Assembly: GCA_028292405.1 (NCBI GenBank) | Contig: JAQGMJ010000013.1 | Location: 1 to 64,000, forward strand | DNA length: 64,000 nucleotides | Source of the DNA: Betaproteobacteria bacterium | Lineage (GTDB): Bacteria; Pseudomonadota; Gammaproteobacteria; Burkholderiales; JAEUOS01 | Reading direction: 5' to 3' | Shown here: positions 24,863-32,266 of the stretch, one piece after another | How positions within the stretch are numbered: the first letter of the stretch is position 1 | How the letters are laid out: each line of letters opens with the position of its first letter | Program-made: the position numbers and the translations under genes | Notes under the pieces: model-generated | Seen by the model: the letters and a program-made list of their open reading frames with translations, nothing else | What the model was told of the DNA's origin: nothing | Databases searched by the model: none

Positions 24863-25832
24863 CCGTTACGAAGACCCTCAAAGGGTCGATTTGCGCGTAC
24901 ACGTCGGCGACCTGATCCTGCGCAATCCGGTGATGCCGGCCTCGGGCTGCTTCGCCATCGAGTATCGCGAGGCGCTCGACCTGAACCGGCTGGGTGCGCT
25001 GGTGATCAAGAGCGTGTCGCCGAAAAGCCGCGCCGGCAATCCGACCCCGCGCGTGGCCGAGACCCACGGCGGCATGCTCAATTCGATCGGCATTCCGAGC
25101 AAGGGCCTGGAGTATTTTCGCGCCAGCGTGCTGCCGCCCTACACCGCCTATGACACCCCGGTGGTGGTGTCGATCTCCGCCGACACGGCCGAGGAATTCG
25201 CCGCCGCCTGCGCCGAGGTTTCGCTGCCCGAAGTGGCGGCGATCGAAGCCAACATCTCCTGCCCCAACCTGGAGGCCGACGGCATGGCTTTCGCGATGGC
25301 GCCCGAAACCACGTATCGCGCCATCAGTGCGATACGCCGCTGCACCCAGCATCCAGTGTGGGCCAAGCTGACGCCGAATGCGGCGAATGTCGCGGCGGTG
25401 GCCAAGGCCGCGGAGGAGGCGGGCGCGGATGCGGTGGTGATGGGCAACACCGTGCTGGGCATGGCGATCGACGTGCGCACCCGCAAGCCGAAGCTGGGCA
25501 ACGTGATGGGCGGGCTTTCCGGCCCGGCGATCAAGCCGATTGCCCTACGCATGGTGCACCAGTGCCACCGCGCGGTGCGCATTCCGGTGATCGGCTGCGG
25601 CGGCATCGCCACCGCCGAAGACGCACTGGAGTTCATGCTCGCCGGCGCCAGCGCGGTCCAGGTCGGCACGGCTTCCTTCATCGATCCCGGCGTGATGCAA
25701 AAAATCATCGACGGCCTGCAAGCCTATTGCGAGCAGGAGGGCATCGCTCATTTGCGCGAACTCACCGGCGCGGTGCAACTGGACCGCCAGCTCACCGACC
25801 GCTGGCTGCGTTTCGCCCAGCAATCGGGTTAA
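24855..25832 (+). CDS. Class 1B-type dihydroorotate dehydrogenase catalytic subunit
   Basis: The 325-residue FMN enzyme shows NPVMPASGCF, VIKSVSPKSRAGNPTPRVAET, the catalytic-Cys segment ANISCPNLEADG, the NTVLGMAID block, GNVMGGLSGPAIKP and IGCGGIATAEDALEFMLAGASAVQVGT. The Cys base rather than Ser and the PyrK neighbour place it in class 1B (PyrD-B). Start TTG 24855 follows GGAGGTGG by a few bases and overlaps PyrK's stop; an upstream frame is not homologous. With PyrK it can run orotate/dihydroorotate with NAD(H), and reduction of orotate would be the first step of orotate breakdown. Confidence 0.93.
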   Translation: MADRYEDPQRVDLRVHVGDLILRNPVMPASGCFAIEYREALDLNRLGALVIKSVSPKSRAGNPTPRVAETHGGMLNSIGIPSKGLEYFRASVLPPYTAYDTPVVVSISADTAEEFAAACAEVSLPEVAAIEANISCPNLEADGMAFAMAPETTYRAISAIRRCTQHPVWAKLTPNAANVAAVAKAAEEAGADAVVMGNTVLGMAIDVRTRKPKLGNVMGGLSGPAIKPIALRMVHQCHRAVRIPVIGCGGIATAEDALEFMLAGASAVQVGTASFIDPGVMQKIIDGLQAYCEQEGIAHLRELTGAVQLDRQLTDRWLRFAQQSG

Positions 25833-25835
25833 GCC

Positions 25836-27113
25836 ATGCTCACCCGCACCCAAACGATGGACGTATCCGGCTTGCGTGATCTCGCCGTGCGCATGTTCGA
25901 CGAAGTGCGCAAGCTCTCTTTCGACGGCGTCGGCGTCACCCGTGAAAGCTATGGCCGGGGCGAGACCGCGGCGGCGGATTTTTTGCGCGATCTGGCGCAG
26001 GCCGAGGGCCTGAAGGTCGAAACCGACCGCGCCGCCAACCTGGTGTTCAGTCTGCCGGAGGATTCGGGCGAGGCGCCGGCGGTATGGAGCGGCTCGCACC
26101 TGGACTCGGTACCGCAAGGTGGCAACTTCGACGGCCTGGCGGGTATCGTCGCCGGCCTCTTGTGCCTGATCGCGCGCAAGCGCGGCGGCGCGCTTCAGGG
26201 GCCGCCGCTCAAGGTGATCGGCTTTCGTGGGGAGGAGAGCGCCTGGTTCGGCAAGGCCTATATGGGCTCGGGCTCGCTATTCGGCAAGGTTTCGCCCGAA
26301 GACCTGGAGCTGAAGCAGCGCAACAGCGGCCTGACCCTGGCGGAAAGCATGCGCGGCGTCGGTGCCGATGTGGAGGCGATCCGCGCACGCACCCCGCTGC
26401 TGGACAAGAGCCGCGTCAGCGCCTACCTGGAACTGCATATCGAGCAGGGGCCCGTGATGGTGGCGCGCGAGCTGCCGCTGGGCGTGGTCTCGGGCATCCG
26501 CGGCAACGTGCGCCACAACCGCATCACCTGCATCGGCGAGGCCGGGCATTCCGGCGCGGTGCCACGCTGGCTGCGCCACGACGCCATGTTCGCGGTGGCC
26601 GACCTGATCATGCGCCTGGACGACCACTGGCGCGCGCTGCTGGAGCGCGGCATCGACCTGGTGGTGACCACCGGGGTGGTGTCGACCGACGCTGCCGAGC
26701 ATTCGATTTCGCGCATTCCCGGGCTGGTGAGCCTAAGCTTCGAGGCGCGCAGCAAGAGCATCGACACCCTGGAAGGCTTTTACGAACTGATGCGCACCGA
26801 GTGCAAGGCGATCGGCCGCGACCGCGGCGTGCGTTTCGAGTTCGATCGCCGCCTGCTCTCCGAGCCGGCCACTATGGACGCGCGCATCTGCGAAGTGCTG
26901 GCGCAGGCCTGCAAGGAGCGCGCTTCACCCTACGAAATCATTCCCAGCGGCGCCGGCCATGACGCCTCGCTGTTCGCCAACGCCGGCATTCCCAGCGGGA
27001 TGATTTTCATCCGCAACCGCAACGGCTCGCACAACCCGGACGAGGCGATGGAAATCGACGACTTCATGCGCGGCGTGCAGGTGCTCTCCGACGCGGTGGA
27101 CCGGCTCGCATGA
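25836..27113 (+). CDS. M20-family N-carbamoyl-amino-acid/allantoate amidohydrolase
   Basis: The 425-residue hydantoinase/carbamoylase-family enzyme has the two-metal ligands in SGSHLDSVPQGGNFDG, FRGEESAWFG and ELHIEQGP, an aromatic/Arg substrate region, and final GSHNPDEAM. Family members cleave N-carbamoyl amino acids or allantoate to release carbamate. In this operon the natural substrate could be N-carbamoyl-aspartate (ureidosuccinate), giving aspartate, ammonia and CO2, but the family does not let one name the substrate. Starts three bases after the DHODH stop. Confidence 0.9.
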   Translation: MLTRTQTMDVSGLRDLAVRMFDEVRKLSFDGVGVTRESYGRGETAAADFLRDLAQAEGLKVETDRAANLVFSLPEDSGEAPAVWSGSHLDSVPQGGNFDGLAGIVAGLLCLIARKRGGALQGPPLKVIGFRGEESAWFGKAYMGSGSLFGKVSPEDLELKQRNSGLTLAESMRGVGADVEAIRARTPLLDKSRVSAYLELHIEQGPVMVARELPLGVVSGIRGNVRHNRITCIGEAGHSGAVPRWLRHDAMFAVADLIMRLDDHWRALLERGIDLVVTTGVVSTDAAEHSISRIPGLVSLSFEARSKSIDTLEGFYELMRTECKAIGRDRGVRFEFDRRLLSEPATMDARICEVLAQACKERASPYEIIPSGAGHDASLFANAGIPSGMIFIRNRNGSHNPDEAMEIDDFMRGVQVLSDAVDRLA

Positions 27114-27201
27114 GGCCGGCGCGGCGCCATCCGGCAGGAGGTGCGCACGCCGGACACTCGCGCGTCCCGGCACGACCAGGCGGCGCGCGGCAGGCGCCGC
27201 C

Positions 27202-27207
27202 TATAAT
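27202..27207 (+). promoter_or_regulatory. -10 box for the XRE regulator-OPRT unit
   Basis: A perfect TATAAT lies 35 bases before the regulator's ATG. No good -35 was seen, which fits an activator-dependent or autoregulated promoter. Confidence 0.5.
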
Positions 27208-27241
27208 CGCGCCTGCCGTTCCTCCCACCCGCCCCGCAGAC

Positions 27242-28153
27242 ATGCAAGAATTGGTTTCCTCGCTCCCTTCGCCGATCGACTATGCGGCCCTGGGAGACCG
27301 TCTGCGCGCCTACCGCATGGGTGCCTCGCTGCTGGCGGAGGATGTGGCCGCCCGCCTGGGCGTTTCGCGGGCGGCGGTGTACCGGATGGAAAAGGGCGAG
27401 ATCATCAAGATCGAGACCCTGGAGCGCTTAGCGCCCCTGCTCGGCACCTCGGTCGCCTCGCTGCTCGGTGTCGAAGTGGAGTACTACTCCACCGCGCTAG
27501 GGTTCCTGGAGCGCATGCGCCAGCTGGAGCAGGACTCCGAGCGCATCCTGGCGCACTTCGAGCCGATTTCCCTGCTGCTTACCTCCGGCGAATACCTGGA
27601 CCACCTGCGCATCATGCTGGTGGAGGCGGCCTCTTCCAGCGCCAGCCCGGAGGCCGGGCCGGGCGAGCATCAGGTCGACGAGATGCTACGCGTGCTGCAC
27701 GAGCGCAAGGCGGCCTTTGCCCGGCGCGCGCCGCACATCGTCAGCCTGATCGGCCTGCGCGACCTCGAGCGCTTCGTGTACACCGGCCTGGTCGGCCGCC
27801 TCGACCTGCCGCAAGCCGTGCGCCGCGAGCGCGTGGCGGCGGCGCGGCGCGAGGTCGAGCGCATTGCCGAACTGATGGAAAGCGAGTCGCTGCAGGTGCA
27901 GATCGGTCTGGTGGACGATGCCATGCCGGCGGCCACTTTCCAGGTCTTCGGCGGCAGCCGCCGCAGCACCCTGGCGGTAAGCCCGTTCCGTTTCGGCGAG
28001 CTGCCCAATGTGCGCAACGGCATCGCCACCGTCACCGCCTCGCCGGAGGCGGTGAAGCTGTATGAGGAAATGATCGCGCGCTTGTGGAAAGGCGCCTACA
28101 AGGGCCAGGCCGGCGCCGCGCGCTTGCGCGAGATGCTGGCGCGCATGCAATGA
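27242..28153 (+). CDS. XRE-family helix-turn-helix regulator with long C-terminal domain
   Basis: The 303-residue protein has an N-terminal helix-turn-helix (GDRLRAYRMGASLLAEDVAARLGVSRAAVYRMEKG) and a roughly 220-residue C-terminal domain that I do not recognise (FLERMRQLEQDSERILAHFEP, FGGSRRSTLAVSPFRFGELPNVRNG). The C-terminal part probably senses a pathway metabolite. The gene lies in the middle of the MFS-PyrK-DHODH-amidohydrolase-OPRT run and overlaps the OPRT gene by four bases, so it is the likely local regulator. An extension upstream to 27110 lacks homology. Confidence 0.88.
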   Translation: MQELVSSLPSPIDYAALGDRLRAYRMGASLLAEDVAARLGVSRAAVYRMEKGEIIKIETLERLAPLLGTSVASLLGVEVEYYSTALGFLERMRQLEQDSERILAHFEPISLLLTSGEYLDHLRIMLVEAASSSASPEAGPGEHQVDEMLRVLHERKAAFARRAPHIVSLIGLRDLERFVYTGLVGRLDLPQAVRRERVAAARREVERIAELMESESLQVQIGLVDDAMPAATFQVFGGSRRSTLAVSPFRFGELPNVRNGIATVTASPEAVKLYEEMIARLWKGAYKGQAGAARLREMLARMQ

Positions 28154-28881
28154 CACCGGAGACCGATGTGACTGCCCCGACTCCCCCCTCCGCCGCGCGC
28201 CAGCAAGCTGCCCGCGCCGTGGCGCGCGCGCTGTTCGACACCGGCTGCGCGCAGGCGCGGCATGACGAACCGTTCCGCCTGCCCTCGGGCTGGGCCAGCC
28301 CGGTCTACATGGATTGCCGCAAGCTGATCTCCTATCCGGCGATCCGCCGCGAACTGGTGCAGCAATGCCTGGCGCTGCTGCGCGAGCGCGGCGTCACCGG
28401 GCTGGAGGCGGTGGCGGGCGCGGAGACCAGCGGCATCGCGCTGGCCGCCTGGCTGGCCGATGCGCTCGATGTGCCGATGCAATACGTGCGCAAGAAGCCG
28501 CGCGGCTTCGGCCCGGCGACGCAAGTGGAGGGCGTGCTCAAGCCGGGCAGCCGCGTGCTGCTGGTGGATGACGTGATGGCCGGCGGCCAGTCGCAGGTGT
28601 CGTTTTGCCGCGCGCTGGCGGCGGCGGGCGCGCCGGTGAAAGACGCCTTTGTGATTTTCGACTATGCTGCCTTCCCCACCGGCGAGCTGCTGGCGCCGCT
28701 GGGGGTGACGGTGCACGCGCTGGCCGACTGGCGCGACATGCTGGCGCTGGGGCGCGAGACCGGCGCGCTGCCGGCGGCGGCGCTGGCCGAACTGGAAGAA
28801 TTCCTGCATGACCCGGTGCGCTGGTCGCACGCGCACGGCGGCATTCCCTCGGCTTCCTCCTCCGGCGCCGCGGCGCCATGA
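28150..28881 (+). CDS. Orotate phosphoribosyltransferase-like protein
   Basis: The 243-residue protein has the type I PRTase PRPP loop VLLVDDVMAGGQS, an AETSGIALAAWLAD segment, the OPRT-type YVRKKPRGFG segment and SGWASPVYMDCRKL near the N-terminus, so it is an OPRT homologue (orotate + PRPP to OMP). It is longer than common PyrE and divergent, and is coupled by an ATGA overlap with the XRE gene, suggesting a second, salvage-type OPRT that channels orotate into UMP. A housekeeping pyrE should exist elsewhere. Confidence 0.85.
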   Translation: MTPETDVTAPTPPSAARQQAARAVARALFDTGCAQARHDEPFRLPSGWASPVYMDCRKLISYPAIRRELVQQCLALLRERGVTGLEAVAGAETSGIALAAWLADALDVPMQYVRKKPRGFGPATQVEGVLKPGSRVLLVDDVMAGGQSQVSFCRALAAAGAPVKDAFVIFDYAAFPTGELLAPLGVTVHALADWRDMLALGRETGALPAAALAELEEFLHDPVRWSHAHGGIPSASSSGAAAP

Positions 28882-28897
28882 CTGTTTGGAGACTCGT

Positions 28898-29224
28898 ATG
28901 ACTTTCAAGGAAATCGCGGCGCAATTCGAAGCCGCCGAATCGGGCACCGATTCGTTCAAGCGCCTGTACAAGGACGCCTTTCACCTGGCGGAGAGCGCGA
29001 TGGATAACGCCGGCTCGTATTTCGTTATTGCCACCATCGCCCAGGCCTATGTGCGGCGCTATGAGGACGAGGCGGTACCGGTGGACCAGGCCAATCGCGC
29101 CAAGGCCCTGCTGATGCGCTTCAACGCGAAAATCGTCGAGGGCTTGAACAGCGACGCGGCGACCCATCTGCGCCTGCTGGGCGAAGTGGCCAACGAGTAT
29201 CAGGCGCAGATTCACGACTTCTAG
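28898..29224 (+). CDS. Small soluble protein, unknown function
   Basis: The 108-residue protein MTFKEIAAQFEAAESGTDSF... is helical, with no signal or membrane segment, and ends NEYQAQIHDF. A GGAG site is six bases before the ATG and the gene follows OPRT by 16 bases, so it is probably the last gene of the operon. I do not recognise the family. Confidence 0.75.
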   Translation: MTFKEIAAQFEAAESGTDSFKRLYKDAFHLAESAMDNAGSYFVIATIAQAYVRRYEDEAVPVDQANRAKALLMRFNAKIVEGLNSDAATHLRLLGEVANEYQAQIHDF

Positions 29225-29243
29225 CCGGGAAATCCCGGCTGGC

Positions 29244-30077
29244 TTAAAGCATCGCCAGCGGCGTCGGTCCCTTCGGCGGGGCGAACAGCTTGTCCAGTTC
29301 TGCCAGTTGCGGGGGGTCCAGAGTTACCGCCAGCGCGCCATGGTTTTCGCGCACGCGCTCGCGCTGCCCGGTTTTCGGGATGGCGATGACGTCGTCCTTC
29401 GCCAGCAGCCAGGCCAGTGCCGCCTGCGCCGGGGTGACGCCGTGGTGTTTGGCGAAGTCCGCCAGGCCGGCGTTGCGCAGCAGGCGCGCCTGCTCGATCG
29501 GCGAGTAGGCCATTACCGGCACGTGATGTTGCCGCAGCCAGGGCAGCAGGTCCCATTCGATGCCGCGGCGGCCGAGGTTGTAGAGCAACTGGTTGGTTTG
29601 CACACCGCGCCCGGCTTCGCTGCTCCAAAGCTCCTGCATGTCGGCCAGGTCGAGGTTGCTGACGCCGTAGTGGCGAATCTTGCCCGCCTGTTGCAGGCCT
29701 TGCAGCGCCAGCATGGTCTCGTCCAGCGCGATGTTGCCGCGCCAGTGCAATAGGTAGAGGTCGATGCGGTCGGTGCGCAGGCGCTTCAGGCTGCGCTCGC
29801 AGGCGGCCACTGTGCCGCGTTTGGAGGCGTTGTGCGGGTAGACCTTGCTGACGATGAAGGCCGCGTCGCGCCGACCGGCGAGCGCCTCGCCCACCAGTTC
29901 CTCGGCCTGGCCTTCGCCGTACATTTCGGCGGTGTCGATCAGGGTCAGGCCGAGGTCCATGCCGAGCTGCAGCGCCGCCAGTTCCTCGGCGCGGGCGGTA
30001 CGGTGCTCACCCATGTTCCAGGTGCCCTGGCCGAGGGCGGGGACGCTCTCCCCGGCGGGCAGCTTGACGGTTTTCAT
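29244..30077 (-). CDS. Aldo/keto reductase
   Basis: The 277-residue AKR has the catalytic tetrad motifs: Asp in LIDTAEMYGEG with Tyr in the same motif, Lys in IVSKVYPHN and His in YLLHWRG. The NADPH-binding end has IPKTGQRERVRENHGAL. Substrate unknown; relatives act on methylglyoxal and other aldehydes. It lies five bases downstream of a 2-hydroxyacid dehydrogenase on the same strand, so the two probably form an operon. Confidence 0.92.
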   Translation of the reverse strand: MKTVKLPAGESVPALGQGTWNMGEHRTARAEELAALQLGMDLGLTLIDTAEMYGEGQAEELVGEALAGRRDAAFIVSKVYPHNASKRGTVAACERSLKRLRTDRIDLYLLHWRGNIALDETMLALQGLQQAGKIRHYGVSNLDLADMQELWSSEAGRGVQTNQLLYNLGRRGIEWDLLPWLRQHHVPVMAYSPIEQARLLRNAGLADFAKHHGVTPAQAALAWLLAKDDVIAIPKTGQRERVRENHGALAVTLDPPQLAELDKLFAPPKGPTPLAML

Positions 30078-30082
30078 CGCGT

Positions 30083-31042
30083 TCAGAGTACGACCGGGTT
30101 GGGCGGCGTCTTGCCGGTGTAGAAGGCGTCGAGATTGGCCATCACCATCGCTTCCATCGCCCGTTGCGCTTCGCTGGTGGCGCCGCCGACGTGCGGGGTG
30201 AGGGCGACGTGGCGCATGCCGAAAAACACCTCGGGCACCTTGGGTTCGTACTCATAGACGTCGAGACCGGCGCCGGCGATCACGCCGGTTTGCAGGGCTT
30301 CGATCAGCGCGGCCTCGTCGATCACCGAGCCGCGCGAAATGTTGATCACGTGGCCTTCGCTGCCCAGAGCGGCGAGCACTTCGCGGGTCACTGCGTGGCG
30401 GTTTTCAGGCGCGGCGCGTACGGCGATCACCAGCACGTCGCACCATTTCGCCAGGTCGAGCAGGCTGGCGTAGTAGCCGTAGAGGGTGTCGTTGCGCGGC
30501 TTACGGTTGAAATAGCCGACTTCCATTTCGAAGGCGCTGGCGCGCAGCGCGATTTTCAGGCCGATCGCGCCCATGCCGAAGATGCCGACGCGGCGCCCGG
30601 TGAGGCCGCGCAGGGGCACGTTGGGTTCGGCGGAGAGGCCGCCCCAGGTGCCGCTTTTCAGGCGGTCGCGCCCGGCCGGCAGGTTGCGGATGGATTCGAT
30701 CATCAGGCCCATCGCGAGGTCGGCGACGCTGGAGGCGTTGCAGTTCGGGCTGTGAGTGACGGTGATGCCGCGTGCGTTGGCGCCGGGAATGTCGACGCCC
30801 TCGTAACCGCTGCCCAAGCAACTAATGAGTTTCAGTTTTGGCAGCGCGGCCATGCCGGCGGGGGTGATGCGCACGGCGCCTACGGTGCAAATGGCGGTGA
30901 TGCGGGCGAGGTCGGCGGCGGGCAGCTCCTTTACCGCATCGTCGAAATTGCCCAGTACCGGGCCGATCAGTTCATAGCGCTCGGCCAGCATGTCTTGCAG
31001 CGTGGCCGGCAGGCGGGAGGCGAGGAGGAGGGGAGGTTTCAT
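30083..31042 (-). CDS. D-2-hydroxyacid dehydrogenase
   Basis: The 319-residue protein has the NAD-binding GMGAIG motif, catalytic Arg in SRGSVID, Glu in EYEPKVPE and His in TPHVGGAT, typical of glyoxylate/hydroxypyruvate or related 2-hydroxyacid dehydrogenases. Start at MKPPLLLASRLPATL; the open frame to 31189 has no homology in the first part. It is upstream of the aldo/keto reductase, suggesting a carbonyl-reduction pair. Confidence 0.93.
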   Translation of the reverse strand: MKPPLLLASRLPATLQDMLAERYELIGPVLGNFDDAVKELPAADLARITAICTVGAVRITPAGMAALPKLKLISCLGSGYEGVDIPGANARGITVTHSPNCNASSVADLAMGLMIESIRNLPAGRDRLKSGTWGGLSAEPNVPLRGLTGRRVGIFGMGAIGLKIALRASAFEMEVGYFNRKPRNDTLYGYYASLLDLAKWCDVLVIAVRAAPENRHAVTREVLAALGSEGHVINISRGSVIDEAALIEALQTGVIAGAGLDVYEYEPKVPEVFFGMRHVALTPHVGGATSEAQRAMEAMVMANLDAFYTGKTPPNPVVL

Positions 31043-31187
31043 CGTGGGACCGGCGAGAGTGGAGGCGGGGAAATGGAAGAGCGGATGCAATCGGGAAGCG
31101 GGATTATTCTGCGCCGGCGCGCGTCCGTCCAGTGTCCAGGCCTGATGCAGCCTAGCGCTTTTGCGCATGAAGAGCGGAGCGGCAAAC

Positions 31188-31213
31188 AAAAGCCCCGCCG
31201 GGGCGGGGCTTTT
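31188..31213 (-). terminator. Terminator downstream of ompA copy 2
   Basis: AAAAGCCCCGCC / GGCGGGGCTTTT, usable in both directions. It differs from the ompA copy-1 terminator at 20258-20285 by only the loop and flanking bases, which suggests the two ompA genes were duplicated together with their terminator. Confidence 0.85.
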
Positions 31214-31234
31214 GGGTCCGGTGCGGCCTTGGGG

Positions 31235-31927
31235 CTACTTGGCCGGGCCCTTCACCTCGACCACCACGCGGCGGTTCGGCGCCAGGCAGGCATGCAGTTC
31301 CTTGGCCGGCAGCTTGTCGTCGCAGGACTTGATCGGCATGGTCTTGCCGGCGCCCAGCACGTCGGCCGCGTTCATGCCCTTGCCCTTCAGGTAGTCGGCC
31401 ACGACCTGGGCGCGCCTTTCCGACAGTTTCTGGTTGTATTGCTGCGAGCCGATGCGGTCGGTATGGCCGGTGACCAGGATCAGGTCGATTCTCGCGCAGG
31501 AGGCAGCGCGGGCGACCACGTCGCTATCCAGGCGCGCTTTCGCGGCGGGCTTGAGCACGGCTTTATTGAAGTCGAACGTTTCGTCATTGGCCAGGGTGAT
31601 GTTGAAATCGCATGTCTTGGCGGCGGGCGCGGGCGCCGGGGCGGGTTTGGGCGCCGGGGCGGGCGCGGGCGGCGGCTCCGCGGGGCGCGGCTTGGGGGTG
31701 ATGTCGGGGTCGCACTCGGCGATCGACTGGGCCGGGGTCCAGTAGCCGGTGCGCCAGCACAGGTTGCCGATGCGCGGGTCGCCGAAATTGGAATTGCGCA
31801 CGATTACGCCGCGCCCGTCCTGCAAATAGGCGTCTTTGGTGGACTGGGCGGCGGCAGGGGTGGCAACAGCGGCGGACAAGCCGCCGAGCAGCACCGCCAG
31901 CGCGGCGGAAATTATTTTTTTCGGCAT
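31235..31927 (-). CDS. ompA: OmpA-family outer membrane protein, copy 2
   Basis: The 230-residue protein has a signal peptide (KKIISAALAVLLGGLSAA..AAAQ), the same N-terminal Cys-pair domain as copy 1 (NFGDPRIGNLCWRTGYWTPAQSIAECDPD), an Ala-Pro repeat linker instead of Pro runs, and an OmpA domain (FDFNKAVLKPAAKARLD, VTGHTDRIGSQQYNQKLSERRAQ, APNRRVVVEV). Two extra Cys pairs occur in the C-terminal domain (TCDFN, SCARID, SCDDK, HACLAP). It lies upstream of gyrA, the usual betaproteobacterial location, so this is probably the ancestral copy. Confidence 0.92.
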   Translation of the reverse strand: MPKKIISAALAVLLGGLSAAVATPAAAQSTKDAYLQDGRGVIVRNSNFGDPRIGNLCWRTGYWTPAQSIAECDPDITPKPRPAEPPPAPAPAPKPAPAPAPAAKTCDFNITLANDETFDFNKAVLKPAAKARLDSDVVARAASCARIDLILVTGHTDRIGSQQYNQKLSERRAQVVADYLKGKGMNAADVLGAGKTMPIKSCDDKLPAKELHACLAPNRRVVVEVKGPAK

Positions 31928-32266
31928 GGATGTCCCCTGACTCGGTTGTCTTGTAATTGGTGAAGGTACTTGATCGCGCCGGTGGATTTCTTTTTGGCCC
32001 GGCCCTGCTGCTGCATGTTGTACGAGTTGTTCATCATATTAAAACATATTCATGCGCCGCCCGACAAACCCGGTTTTTCGCGCTGGCGGGCGTCCGGCTC
32101 AAAGCGGGTGCGCATGGTAAAATTGCATGTTTTGAAACTGCGTTGCGCCAGTTCCGGCTAAGGCCCATTTTCCGTGCTCCGGAAGTGTGCGTTTCCGGCG
32201 GTGACGACCCGCCCCTGAAATACCAGAAAACGCAGTGCAACTGCTGCCAGCGAGACCGACCCAGCC
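31928..32266. other. ompA-gyrA divergent intergenic region
   Basis: The 339-base gap should hold promoters for both ompA copy 2 (leftward) and gyrA (rightward). An AT-rich core at 32025-32050 (GTTCATCATATTAAAACATATTC) is the best promoter area, and a TAAAAT at 32118-32123 could be a gyrA -10 element without a good -35. No gene is seen in it. Confidence 0.45.
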
